A stretch of 64,000 bases of DNA from an uncultured Roseiflexaceae bacterium (GTDB lineage Bacteria > Chloroflexota > Chloroflexia > Chloroflexales > Roseiflexaceae), in NCBI GenBank assembly GCA_937988885.1, contig CALKHR010000110.1, forward strand, positions 163,341 to 227,340, in the 5' to 3' direction. A program made the translations under genes and the position numbers. Numbering within the stretch: position 1 is the first letter of the stretch; every line of letters begins with the position of its first letter. Under the pieces are notes generated by a model. That model was not told the DNA's origin, did no database searches, and worked only from the letters and a program-made list of their open reading frames with translations. Shown one piece after another: positions 46,148-55,323 of this stretch.

Positions 46148-46168
46148 CACCCCCCATGGGAGGGGGTG
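46148..46168 (+). promoter_or_regulatory. Palindromic operator, candidate CsoR-family site
   Basis: CACCCCC (46148-46154) and GGGGGTG (46162-46168) form an inverted repeat around a 7-base spacer, right at the predicted transcription start. C-run/G-run palindromes overlapping a copper-efflux promoter are typical of CsoR-family repressors, which release DNA on binding Cu(I). No regulator gene is present in the window. A role as mRNA leader hairpin is also possible. Confidence 0.6.
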
Positions 46169-46205
46169 TACCTTGGACCACGACAGAAATTGAAGGAGTA
46201 AACAT

Positions 46206-46421
46206 ATGGCTACCGAACGCTTCCAGGTTCCCGATGTCTCGTGCCAGCACTGCGTCAAGTCGATCACAGGCGAGGTTTCGAGCCTTCCCGGTGTTCAGCA
46301 GGTTCAAGTGGCCCTAGACAGCAAGATTGTTACCGTGGAGCACACGGGCCAGAGCGACACCTCCGCTATCATCGCCGCCATCAAGGAAGCCGGCTTCGAG
46401 AACATTACTCCGCTCAACTAA
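46206..46421 (+). CDS. copZ: Copper chaperone, heavy-metal-associated domain (CopZ-like)
   Basis: The 71-residue single HMA domain has metal-binding CQHC near residues 13-16 (usual form CxxC), followed by the predicted beta-alpha-beta-beta-alpha-beta fold ending EAGFENITPL. It would carry Cu(I) to the CopA ATPase encoded 90 bp downstream. AAGGAG precedes the ATG. It is the first gene after the operator-controlled promoter, so it is probably copper-inducible. Confidence 0.88.
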   Translation: MATERFQVPDVSCQHCVKSITGEVSSLPGVQQVQVALDSKIVTVEHTGQSDTSAIIAAIKEAGFENITPLN

Positions 46422-46511
46422 ACCACCCAGGAGCATAGCGGTGTGTTGCCGCCCTGGCAGCGACGCACCGCTCGAACCACTCGGTTCATTGGCAAACCAA
46501 GGAATACCACC

Positions 46512-49076
46512 ATGGCCATACAACAGTTCGAGTTTCCCGTCACCGGCATGACTTGCGCATCCTGCTCGGGGCGTGTCGAAAAGGCGTTGAAAAAGACACC
46601 TGGCGTGCTAGAAGCCAGCGTCAACCTCGCCACCGAGCACGCCGCCGTAAGCTACGACCCCAGCCAAGTCGCGACGGAGCAACTGCGCGCCGCGATCGAG
46701 AAGGCGGGCTACGGCGTCATCACCGACCAGATCGAATTTCCCGTCACCGGAATGACCTGCGCCTCCTGCTCGGGGCGCGTTGAAAAGGCGCTGCGCAAAG
46801 TACCCGGCGTCCTCGAAGCGACTGTGAACTTGGCCACCGAACACGCCAACGTGGTCTATATGCCCACCAGCAGTAGTTGGGAGGATCTCAAGAGCGCTGT
46901 TGAGCGGGCGGGCTACGGCGTGATCGAACCTGCGGATGCCACCGACGACGCTGCGGAGGATGCCGAAGCCGCCGCACGCACCCACGAACTCCAACGCCAG
47001 CGCCGCGCACTCCTGGTGGGCGTTGTGCTGGGCCTGCCGCTGTTCGTGCTCTCAATGGCCCGCGACTTCGGCTTCATCCAGCCCTGGCTCACGCCCTACT
47101 GGGCCAACGTCGAGGAACTGATGGGCCACGACGGCGCAATGGTGATGCACTACCCGGCCTACGCCGACATCCTGAACTGGGTGTTCTGGCTGCTCGCCAC
47201 GCCAGTGCAATTCTACAGCGGGCGCGATTTCTATCGGCATGCCTGGGGCGCGTTGCGCAACCGCACCGCCAATATGGACACACTCATCGCGCTCGGCTCG
47301 TCGGCAGCGTACTTCTACAGTGTTGCCCTGATTGTACTGGGAATACAGGGCCACGTCTACTTCGAAACTGCCGCGCTGATCATCACGCTGATCCTGGTCG
47401 GCAAATACCTCGAAGCGCGCGCCAAGAGCCAGACCAGCAGCGCCATCCGCGCACTGATCGGCCTACAGGCCAAGACGGCTCGCGTGCTGCGCCCCGCGCC
47501 CGACGCCCAACCCGGCGCCGATTGGGTCGAACTCGACATCCCGATCAGCCAAGTGCGCGCTGGCGACACCGTCCTGGTGCGCCCCGGCGAGAAGATCCCG
47601 GTCGATGGCGTGATCATCAGTGGCACCTCCAGCGTCGATGAGAGCATGCTCAGCGGCGAAAGCCTGCCCGTGGACAAAGGCCCCGGCGACACCGTGATTG
47701 GCGCGACGCTCAACACGACCGGCAGCTTCCGCTTCCGCGCCACCCGCGTCGGCAGCGCCACCGCCCTGGCCCAGATCATCCGGCTGGTGCAGCAAGCGCA
47801 GGGCAGCCGCGCGCCCGTGCAGCGCCTTGTCGATCAGGTCGCCGCCGTGTTCGTGCCCACCGTCATCGTGCTGGCGCTGCTCACCTTCGGCGTGTGGTAC
47901 CTGTTCACAGGCGTCGGCTTCACGCAAGCCCTGATCTTCGCCGTCGCCGTGCTAGTGATCGCCTGCCCCTGCGCCCTCGGCCTCGCCACGCCCACCGCCA
48001 TCATGGTCGGCACAGGCATCGGCGCCGAGCGCGGCATCCTGATCAAGAACGCCGAAGCGCTCGAACGCGCTGTCACCATCCAGACCGTCGTGCTGGACAA
48101 AACGGGCACCATCACCGAGGGCAAGCCGATGCTCACCGAGATCGTGCTGACGCAGAGCGCTGTGCTGCAAGCCGCAGGTCAGCCCGCAGCGTCCGCCGAA
48201 ACCGAGCACGACCTGCTCTACCTGGCCGCCTCCGCCGAGCGCGCCAGCGAACACCCGCTTGGCGCAGCCATCGTGCAGGCCGCCACCGAGCGCGGCATCA
48301 CGCTCGCGCAGCCGCAGCAGTTCGAGTCGCTCACCGGGCACGGCATCGCAGCGCAGATCGACGGCACCGCCGTATTGCTCGGCAGCCCGCGCCTGATGAA
48401 CGAGCGGGGCATCGCCCTCGACCAACTCGACGAAGCCATCGCACAGCTGCAAAGCAGCGGCGCCACCGCCATCGTCGTCGCCGCCGACAATGTGGCGCTC
48501 GGCGTCATCGGCGTGGCCGACCGCGTGAAGCCCACATCGAGCGAGGCGGTCGCCGCCCTGCACCGCCAAGGCATCGACGTGGTGATGCTCACGGGCGACA
48601 ACACGCGCACCGCGCAAGCCATCGCAGCGCAAGTCGGCATCAAAAACGTGCTGGCCGAAGTGCTGCCCGCCGACAAGGCCAACCAAGTCCAGCAGTTGCA
48701 GCAGAAGGGCACCATCGTCGCGATGGTCGGCGACGGCATCAACGACGCACCAGCGCTGGCCCAGGCCGATGTCGGCATCGCGATCGGCACGGGCACCGAC
48801 GTGGCGATGGAGGCCGCCGACATCACGCTGATGCGCGGCGACCTGCGCAGCGTCGGCCAAGCCATCGAGCTCAGCCGCCGCACGCTCACCACCATCCGCT
48901 GGAACCTGTTCTGGGCCTTCATCTACAACGTGATCGGCATCCCCATCGCAGCGGGCGTGCTCTACCCCGCCTTCGGCATCCAACTCAGCCCGATCATCGC
49001 CGCTGGTGCCATGGCCTTCAGCTCGGTCTTCGTGATCGGCAACGCCCTGCGGCTGCGCAACGCCAAACTCGACTAA
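46512..49076 (+). CDS. copA: Copper-exporting P-type ATPase (type IB)
   Basis: The protein has 854 residues. Two N-terminal metal-binding domains each carry GMTCASC (near 15 and 82). They are followed by membrane helices, the CPC ion channel motif (IACPCALGLATP near 485), the phosphorylation site DKTGTITEG (near 528), the SEHPLG His-Pro motif and the hinge GDGINDAPALAQADVG. I chose ATG 46512, preceded by AAGGA, over 46443. It exports Cu(I) to the envelope and should receive it from the chaperone. The second HMA domain closely copies the first, also at DNA level, pointing to an internal duplication. Confidence 0.95.
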   Translation: MAIQQFEFPVTGMTCASCSGRVEKALKKTPGVLEASVNLATEHAAVSYDPSQVATEQLRAAIEKAGYGVITDQIEFPVTGMTCASCSGRVEKALRKVPGVLEATVNLATEHANVVYMPTSSSWEDLKSAVERAGYGVIEPADATDDAAEDAEAAARTHELQRQRRALLVGVVLGLPLFVLSMARDFGFIQPWLTPYWANVEELMGHDGAMVMHYPAYADILNWVFWLLATPVQFYSGRDFYRHAWGALRNRTANMDTLIALGSSAAYFYSVALIVLGIQGHVYFETAALIITLILVGKYLEARAKSQTSSAIRALIGLQAKTARVLRPAPDAQPGADWVELDIPISQVRAGDTVLVRPGEKIPVDGVIISGTSSVDESMLSGESLPVDKGPGDTVIGATLNTTGSFRFRATRVGSATALAQIIRLVQQAQGSRAPVQRLVDQVAAVFVPTVIVLALLTFGVWYLFTGVGFTQALIFAVAVLVIACPCALGLATPTAIMVGTGIGAERGILIKNAEALERAVTIQTVVLDKTGTITEGKPMLTEIVLTQSAVLQAAGQPAASAETEHDLLYLAASAERASEHPLGAAIVQAATERGITLAQPQQFESLTGHGIAAQIDGTAVLLGSPRLMNERGIALDQLDEAIAQLQSSGATAIVVAADNVALGVIGVADRVKPTSSEAVAALHRQGIDVVMLTGDNTRTAQAIAAQVGIKNVLAEVLPADKANQVQQLQQKGTIVAMVGDGINDAPALAQADVGIAIGTGTDVAMEAADITLMRGDLRSVGQAIELSRRTLTTIRWNLFWAFIYNVIGIPIAAGVLYPAFGIQLSPIIAAGAMAFSSVFVIGNALRLRNAKLD

Positions 49077-49083
49077 ACGCAAA

Positions 49084-49127
49084 ACACCTTGCACAAGAGC
49101 CAGAAGCCTGTGCAAGGTGTTTTTTTG
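49084..49127 (+). terminator. Strong terminator after copA
   Basis: A 12-bp perfect stem (49084-49095 with 49109-49120) is followed by TTTTTT. It lies 7 bases after the stop codon. Confidence 0.9.
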
Positions 49128-49299
49128 TTGGGAAGAGAAGAGCGCGTCGGCAACCCCAACGCCCGTCGCTACGGGGCAACAACGTCGTGTTCAACGTGTG
49201 CGCGCTCGGACAACTGTGGCGCTGCGCGCCAAAACGCGCGCCGCTCTACTCGCGGTCGTCCAGCGCCGTTCGACGCCGCACAACGCCGTACAGCGCCGC

Positions 49300-50955
49300 C
49301 TACACCGCCTTCGCCGCAGCGCGGCCCGCCGTGCGCCCCGAGAAGATGCAGCCGCCCAAGAACGTGCCCTCCAACGCCCGATACCCGTGCATCCCGCCGC
49401 CGCCGAAGCCCGCCACCTCGCCAGCCGCGTACAGCCCGGGCACAGGCTCGCCATTGCTGCCCAGCACCCGCGCCGAAAGGTCGGTCTCCAAGCCGCCCAA
49501 CGTCTTGCGTGTAAGGATATGCAGCTTCACCGCGATCAACGGCCCCGCCTGCGGATCGAGCAACTTGTGCGGCGGCGCGGTGCGCACCAACCGATCACCG
49601 ATGTACGACCGGGCGCTGCGAATCGCCATGATCTGCGAATCCTTGCCGAACGGATTATCGAGAGCGCGGTCGCGGGCGCGGATCTCCCGCTCGACGGTCG
49701 CCACATCCAGCAGCGCCTCCGGCGTCAGCGCGTTCATCCCGCTCACCAGATCCTCCAAACGCTCGCGCACCACAAAATCGACCCCGTGCCGCTTGAACGC
49801 CTCCACAGGCGGGGTCGCCGTCTTGCTGATCACACGGCCCAACGTCTGGCGGATGCTCTTGTTGGTCAGGTCGGGATTCTGCTCCGAGCCAGAGAGCGCA
49901 AACTCCTTCTTGATAATCTTCTGGGTCAGGATAAACCAGCTATAATCGTAGCCAGTTGTGCGCAGATAGGCCAGCGTGCCGAGCGTATCGAAGCCCGGAT
50001 ACAGCGGCGTCGGCAAACGCCTGCCCAGCGCATCCAGCCACAGCGACGATGGGCCCGGCAAAATGCGAATGCCGTGCCGCCGCCAGATCGGCGCCCAATT
50101 CTGGATTCCCTCGGTGTAGTGCCACATCCGGTCGGGGTTGATGACCCGCCCGCCAGCCGCAGCAGCGACCGCCAGCATCTGCCCATCGACATGCTCTGGC
50201 ACGCCCGAAAGCATCTGCTCGGGTGGCGTACCGAGCCGCGCGGGCCAGTGTTTGCGCACCAACTCGTGGTTGCCGCCGATCCCGCCCGAGGTCACGATCA
50301 CGGCCCCGGCGCGCAAGCTGAAGCGGCCCACCACCACCCGCGAACTCGCCTCGCCCCGTGCGCAATCGCTCGGCTCCAACACATCGCCCTGCACGCCGCA
50401 GACCGCGCCAGCCTCCACGAGCAGCTCCCTCACGCGATGGCGAAACGCCAGCCGCACCAAGCCCCGCTCGACCGCCGCCTGCACGCGCCGCACAAACGGC
50501 TCCAACAAACCCGGGCCCGTGCCCCATGTGATGTGGAAGCGCGGCACCGAATTGCCGTGCCCGATCGACCCGTAACCGCCTCGCTCGGCCCAGCCCACAA
50601 TCGGGAAGAAGCGCACGCCCTGAGCGTGCAACCAATCCCGCTTCTCGCCAGCTGCAAAGGCCAAATACGCCTCAGCCCACTTGCGGGGCCACGCATCCTC
50701 GGGGCGATCGAAGCCCGCTGTGCCCATCCAATCTTCCAACGCTAGATCGTAGGAATCGCGGATACCCAAGCGGCGCTGCTCGGGCGAATCGACCAGAAAC
50801 AGACCACCAAACGACCAAAATGCTTGGCCGCCCAAGCTCTGCGGCGGCTCCTGCTCAACCACCACCACGCGCTTCCCGGCATCGGCCAGCTCGGCAGTCG
50901 CGACCAGCCCAGCTAGTCCAGCGCCCACCACAATCACATCGGCGTCAGTGCTCAT
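49300..50955 (-). CDS. FAD-binding dehydrogenase (3-ketosteroid dehydrogenase-like family)
   Basis: The protein has 551 residues. The N-terminal Rossmann motif VIVVGAGLAGLVATAELADAG binds FAD, and the C-terminal FAD segment is GLYAAGEVAGFGGGGMHGYRALEG. The middle matches the FAD_binding_2 group (fumarate reductase / ketosteroid dehydrogenase relatives). ATG 50955 has AGGAG upstream; the open frame continues far upstream but without coding character. Family members of this length are mostly uncharacterised oxidoreductases, so the substrate is unknown. It is transcribed toward copA and stands alone. Confidence 0.82.
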   Translation of the reverse strand: MSTDADVIVVGAGLAGLVATAELADAGKRVVVVEQEPPQSLGGQAFWSFGGLFLVDSPEQRRLGIRDSYDLALEDWMGTAGFDRPEDAWPRKWAEAYLAFAAGEKRDWLHAQGVRFFPIVGWAERGGYGSIGHGNSVPRFHITWGTGPGLLEPFVRRVQAAVERGLVRLAFRHRVRELLVEAGAVCGVQGDVLEPSDCARGEASSRVVVGRFSLRAGAVIVTSGGIGGNHELVRKHWPARLGTPPEQMLSGVPEHVDGQMLAVAAAAGGRVINPDRMWHYTEGIQNWAPIWRRHGIRILPGPSSLWLDALGRRLPTPLYPGFDTLGTLAYLRTTGYDYSWFILTQKIIKKEFALSGSEQNPDLTNKSIRQTLGRVISKTATPPVEAFKRHGVDFVVRERLEDLVSGMNALTPEALLDVATVEREIRARDRALDNPFGKDSQIMAIRSARSYIGDRLVRTAPPHKLLDPQAGPLIAVKLHILTRKTLGGLETDLSARVLGSNGEPVPGLYAAGEVAGFGGGGMHGYRALEGTFLGGCIFSGRTAGRAAAKAV

Positions 50956-51091
50956 CGTTGCGCTCCTGCGTTTCTGCATTTCATCGCTGCTGCTGATTGT
51001 ACACGCTTTTCGCCAAGGCAACGCAGCATGCAAAACGGCCAACTTCACCAATGGAAGTTGGCCGCCACGCGACAAAAACAGGATGTCGAGT

Positions 51092-52756
51092 CTACTCAGG
51101 ATTGATCGCCCGTCGCCCGAAAGTACCGCCGTAGGATTGGCCCCACTGGTCGGCGAGCGATTTGCCCTCGACCAGGAACAGCACCCCATCCACCCCAGGC
51201 AGCGAGGTGAGCGATTCCACCACCACGCGGATCGCGATATCGCGGTCCGGCGCGGTTGCGAACGGCTGCGTGAAATCGACAATGATCGTCGAGCCTTCCT
51301 TCTTGATACCACGCAACTGGGTATTGCCAGGGATCGGGCTCCACACGCGGTTGCTGTAGCTGAGCGGCCCCTCGATCAGCGCCTGCACCGTGGCCCGTGC
51401 CACATCGTTGGTCTTCGGCACCATCCGAATAATGCGCACATCGTGCTGGCCGCTGTTCGCCACAAAATAGAGCGGAAGATACGCAGTTTGATCGTAATTC
51501 TGTGGCAAATTCTGAGGGTTCAGCACATTGATCGGACGCCACGCGATTGGGCCATTGCCATCAATCCCGATATTCTGGCCGTTGACCTGGATCTGCACCC
51601 GATCGATCGACGAGAACTCGATCAACGTGTACATAATCGCCAACAACCCACGGTTGTCGCCCGCGCCCGTCGGTCGCCGATCAAAGTTGACGGTCGCCGT
51701 GCCGTTCGCGATCTGCACACCCAGCAACTTCACATCGGGCAGCACCAAGCGCTGCAAGCCGTTGCGCGGCCCATCGATCAACGCCTGGACGGCGGCATGC
51801 GCCACACGGTTATCGACCACCTGCACAGCGCGCCGCACCGGCACAAACATCGTCCCGCTCGCATCGCCGAAGTAGAGCGTGAGCGACTGCGTGGTGATCG
51901 ACCCAGCGGGCGTGTTGGTGGGTGGCACAGGCGTATTGGTCGACGGCACCGGGATACTCGTCGGCGGAGGCGCACTCGTCGGAGCGCGCGTCGGCTCCGG
52001 CAGGCTGGTCGGCGCCTGGGTGGGCGCTTGCGTGGGAGCAGGCGCTTGGGTAGGTGCCTGCGTGGACGCTTGTGTCGGTGCTTGCGAGGGCGCAACAACG
52101 CTCGTCGGAGCCTGTGTTGGCGCGGTTGTTGGCACAACCGTTGCATCCTCAGTCGGTGTTGCGGGCGCGTTCGTTGGCGAGCGGGTCGGCAGCAACAACG
52201 AAGGCTGCGTCGGCGGGAGCTCGGTGGGCGTGTGCGTCGGCACACTGGTCGGTAGGTCGGTCGGCGTGGGCAGCACCGTATCGGGCTCGCGCGTTGGGCC
52301 AACATCGGTCGGCGCTTCGGTGGGCACACCAACGACCGCTTGGTCAGTCGCCCCCGGAGTCGGCTGATCGACGTTGTTATTATTGCCAAAGAATGTCTGC
52401 ACACCTGCAAACACATAAATAGCAATAATCACCGCCAACATGCCCAACATCAACGCATAAATAGCGCGATCTCGTGGCGATAAGGTAGAAAACCACCCTT
52501 TCAGACCGCCTGTTGGGGTTGCAGTTGAAATAGCAGGTGCAGTAACGACCGATTCACCCGTTGTGGGGAGCGTTAAACCCATGTATAATGGGCATTGTGT
52601 GTGACCTTGAGAAAGACAGTAGGAACTTTGATCTACTGGTATCTCAATTGGTTCGCCGCTCACATAGCAGCGATGCTCGGGTGTAGGCGAAGCAAATCGG
52701 ATCGCACGATTTTGTTTTAAGCCCAGAAATGGGCAGTGGCCCGTCGGTTCAACCAT
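51092..52756 (-). CDS. Membrane-anchored protein with two GerMN domains and a Cys-rich N-terminal module
   Basis: The protein has 554 residues. A cytosolic N-terminal module has four spaced Cys (CPFLGLK, HRCY, YCLSQ, CPLY), which could bind a metal. A single membrane helix (AIYALMLGMLAVIIAIYVFAG) follows, then a Thr/Pro/Ala-rich linker of about 170 residues made of PTQAP-like repeats, and two GerMN domains (about 315-420 and 440-550). GerMN domains occur in spore-germination and envelope lipoproteins and probably bind peptidoglycan or other envelope ligands. ATG 52756 follows GGAGG at a long 13-base spacing; a GTG upstream is the alternative. Confidence 0.8.
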   Translation of the reverse strand: MVEPTGHCPFLGLKQNRAIRFASPTPEHRCYVSGEPIEIPVDQSSYCLSQGHTQCPLYMGLTLPTTGESVVTAPAISTATPTGGLKGWFSTLSPRDRAIYALMLGMLAVIIAIYVFAGVQTFFGNNNNVDQPTPGATDQAVVGVPTEAPTDVGPTREPDTVLPTPTDLPTSVPTHTPTELPPTQPSLLLPTRSPTNAPATPTEDATVVPTTAPTQAPTSVVAPSQAPTQASTQAPTQAPAPTQAPTQAPTSLPEPTRAPTSAPPPTSIPVPSTNTPVPPTNTPAGSITTQSLTLYFGDASGTMFVPVRRAVQVVDNRVAHAAVQALIDGPRNGLQRLVLPDVKLLGVQIANGTATVNFDRRPTGAGDNRGLLAIMYTLIEFSSIDRVQIQVNGQNIGIDGNGPIAWRPINVLNPQNLPQNYDQTAYLPLYFVANSGQHDVRIIRMVPKTNDVARATVQALIEGPLSYSNRVWSPIPGNTQLRGIKKEGSTIIVDFTQPFATAPDRDIAIRVVVESLTSLPGVDGVLFLVEGKSLADQWGQSYGGTFGRRAINPE

Positions 52757-52861
52757 AGCAGACGTTGGGCCTCCTTTAGCCGCGTGGTACGATACGTCCA
52801 CATATTATACGTTGTGGCGAAACGTGCCGCAAAGGTCCGTGATTACCGGAAGTTTACAGGT

Positions 52862-53593
52862 ATGCGCATTCTGATCGTCTCAGACATTCACTCCAATTAC
52901 GTCGCACTCGAAACTGTTCTCGCCGTCGCCGGTTCCGTCGATCAGATCTGGAACCTGGGCGATACGATCGGTTACGGGCCTCGGCCAAACGAATGTGTCG
53001 CTGCAGTCAAGCAGGCGCAAGTGCTGATCGCCGGCAATCACGACTTAGCATCGCTTGGTCGTGTGAATCTGAGCGATTTCAACCCCGATGCACGCACCGC
53101 CAATATCTGGAACGGCGAACAACTCACCGCTGAACACCGCACGCTGCTCGAAGGGCTACCGCCTCGTCACGACATTGACGAGCGCTTCTTGGCGGTACAC
53201 GCCAGCCCGCGCGAGCCGATCTGGGAGTACTTGCTGACACAAGAGCAAGCTCGCGAGAACTTCCAAGTGTTCAAGAGCCAGGTCTGTTTCATCGGCCACT
53301 CGCACGTGCCGCTCATCTTCCGGCTCACCGCCGAAGGTCGTTGCGAAGGCCCCAAACTGCCCGATCCCGGCGCGATCCTCGAGCTAGCCGATGATACACG
53401 CTACTTCATCAATCCCGGAAGCGTCGGTCAACCTCGAAACCAAGACCCTCGGGCAGCATACGCCATCCTCGACACAGATGCGAACACCATCCAATTCCAT
53501 CGCATCGAATACGATATCGCCCAAACACAACGCCAAATGCTCGATGCAGGTCTGCCGAGTGCGCTCATTCGGCGGCTTGAATATGGAATGTAA
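52862..53593 (+). CDS. Metallophosphoesterase, YfcE/MJ0936-like
   Basis: The 243-residue calcineurin-like phosphoesterase has metal motifs SDIHSN (residues 7-12), NLGDTIGYGP, AGNHD, and FIGHSHVP. The fold is used for cyclic nucleotide, bis-pNPP or nucleotide phosphodiesters. ATG 52862 begins the conserved core MRILIVSDIH; a longer frame exists but has no support. It is divergent from the GerMN gene, with about 105 bp between, which must hold both promoters (TATAAT on the - strand at 52809-52804). Confidence 0.87.
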   Translation: MRILIVSDIHSNYVALETVLAVAGSVDQIWNLGDTIGYGPRPNECVAAVKQAQVLIAGNHDLASLGRVNLSDFNPDARTANIWNGEQLTAEHRTLLEGLPPRHDIDERFLAVHASPREPIWEYLLTQEQARENFQVFKSQVCFIGHSHVPLIFRLTAEGRCEGPKLPDPGAILELADDTRYFINPGSVGQPRNQDPRAAYAILDTDANTIQFHRIEYDIAQTQRQMLDAGLPSALIRRLEYGM

Positions 53594-53922
53594 TACGAAT
53601 ACAAGGCGTAAGACTGCTTGGGCAAATAGCTCACCAAGGCGTATAATACAGATAAGCTCTGTTGTTTGTATAGCTTGATATCGCGACACGTAACGTCACA
53701 ATACCTGTCGCCTGATGAAACAACCCTCTCAGGCGTCTCTGTGTTGTGAATCCAAACGAGCAAAAGTACGACGATTTACAATTGTCTGCCTCTCGTTTAA
53801 CTGATAACAAGCTGAAATTGTCCCTTATGTCTTGCTGCAACTGTCTGTGCGAGCATCATCAATGACCCAGGCAGCACGAACACGTATTCCGCGAAGATAC
53901 TAGGTATACCAGGTAATTCATT
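53594..53922. other. Intergenic region
   Basis: There is no gene. GCGTATAATAC near 53640 could be a -10 box, and CGCCTGA/TCAGGCG near 53709-53735 forms a 7-bp stem without a T-run. Their roles are uncertain. Confidence 0.35.
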
Positions 53923-55275
53923 ATGTCAATCGAAGCCACGTTTCGCAGCCGCCACAGCGGCTCGGCAAACCGCTATCGGCAAGCTGTTGAGCGTTTTCCT
54001 AGCGGCGTCACGCACGATGGCCGCTATAGCCAGCCATTCCCGCTCTTCGTTGAGCGTAGCGCCGGAGCGCATAAATGGGATGTCGATGGGAACGAACTCA
54101 TCGACTATTGGAACGGCCATGGTGCGCTGTTGCTCGGCCACGGGCACCCCGCTGTCGTCGCAGCCGTGCAGCAGCAGATGGCGCGCGGCGTTCACTACGG
54201 CGCAGAGCACGACCTCACGCTGCGTTGGGCCGAACTCATTCAGCAACTGTTTCCTGGCATCGAGCGGCTGCGTTTCACTGCCTCCGGCACCGAGGCGACG
54301 ATGCTCGCGCTGCGTCTGGCGCGCAGCTACACCAAGCGCCCGACGGTCGTCCGCTTCCAAGCGCACTTCCACGGCTGGAACGATGCGCTCACGCATGGCA
54401 TGGATGTCGATCTCGACCCACCACCCGGCCTGCTCTCGGCGATCACCGAAGCGACGCTGGTGGTGCCCACCGATCTCGAAGTTGTCGATGATGTTCTGAG
54501 CAAGCGCGACGATATCGCCGCCGTGATCCTCGAACCGAGCGGTGCATCCTACGGCATGGCCCCGCTGCCAGACCGCTTCCTCCAGCAACTCCGCAAGATC
54601 ACGCTCGATCGCAACGTGCTGCTGATCTGCGATGAAGTTGTGACAGGCTTCCGCGTCACACCCGGTGGCGTGCAGCGACGCGCTGGCATCACCGCCGACC
54701 TGACCACGCTCGCCAAAATCTTGGCGGGTGGCTTGCCGGGCGGCGCCGTGGGCGGTCGCGAGGAGATTATGCGCCACCTGGCCTTCGGCGATGCGGAGTG
54801 GAATCGCTTCAACAAGATCCGCCACAACGGCACGTTCAACGCCAACCCGCTCTCGGCAGCGGCAGGCGTCGCCACACTCGAACGGATCGCCACAGGCGAG
54901 CCGAATCGACGGGCCGCCGAGCTTGGCACCCGCCTCGTCGATGAATTCAACGCCGTGCTGCGCGAGCGCGACCTGCGCGGTTGGGCGGCCTACGGCGATG
55001 GCTCGATCTTCCACCTGCTGATCGGCAGCAGCAACCCATTCGCACCCGGCGAACTCGCCGCCGATGTGTCCACCGCCGAACTCAAGCGCGGTGGCGACCC
55101 GCGTCTTCTCCAAGCGCTCCGGCTGGGGTTAAACAACTATGGCGTCGATCTTATGCGCGGACACAGCGGCTTCCTCTCTGCCGCCCACACCGACGCCGAC
55201 ATCACAGCCACCATCAACGCCTTCCGCGCAACGCTCGATGACATGGAGGCCGAAGGGCTGCTCGGCAAACGCTGA
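53923..55275 (+). CDS. Class III PLP-dependent aminotransferase (HemL-like)
   Basis: The 450-residue protein has the fold of glutamate-1-semialdehyde aminomutase and omega-aminotransferases: FTASGTEATMLALRLAR for phosphate binding, LICDEVVTGFR with the PLP Asp, and Lys265 in LAKILAGGLPGGAVGG as Schiff base. The closest signature is GSA aminomutase (Gly-rich GGLPGGA), but no other heme genes are near. It is co-transcribed (48 bp gap) with an atypical ureohydrolase, so amino-group transfer in a catabolic step is a reasonable alternative to tetrapyrrole synthesis. Confidence 0.82.
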   Translation: MSIEATFRSRHSGSANRYRQAVERFPSGVTHDGRYSQPFPLFVERSAGAHKWDVDGNELIDYWNGHGALLLGHGHPAVVAAVQQQMARGVHYGAEHDLTLRWAELIQQLFPGIERLRFTASGTEATMLALRLARSYTKRPTVVRFQAHFHGWNDALTHGMDVDLDPPPGLLSAITEATLVVPTDLEVVDDVLSKRDDIAAVILEPSGASYGMAPLPDRFLQQLRKITLDRNVLLICDEVVTGFRVTPGGVQRRAGITADLTTLAKILAGGLPGGAVGGREEIMRHLAFGDAEWNRFNKIRHNGTFNANPLSAAAGVATLERIATGEPNRRAAELGTRLVDEFNAVLRERDLRGWAAYGDGSIFHLLIGSSNPFAPGELAADVSTAELKRGGDPRLLQALRLGLNNYGVDLMRGHSGFLSAAHTDADITATINAFRATLDDMEAEGLLGKR

Positions 55276-55323
55276 TCGTATCTGCCGAGTGCAGGCCCAC
55301 GTATTCACAGCAAGGAGGCTCGT

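Noticed and set aside
47894..49945. 683-codon + strand frame overlapping copA
   Set aside because: It reads out of frame through copA, gives Arg/His-rich low-complexity text and crosses the copA terminator.
49117..50745. 542-codon + strand frame opposite the FAD dehydrogenase
   Set aside because: The opposite strand has intact FAD-binding motifs at both ends; this frame has none.
51900..52370. Repetitive DNA that could suggest a CRISPR or tandem array
   Set aside because: It encodes the Thr/Pro/Ala-rich linker of the GerMN protein; units are short, irregular and in frame. I saw no CRISPR array or cas gene in the window.
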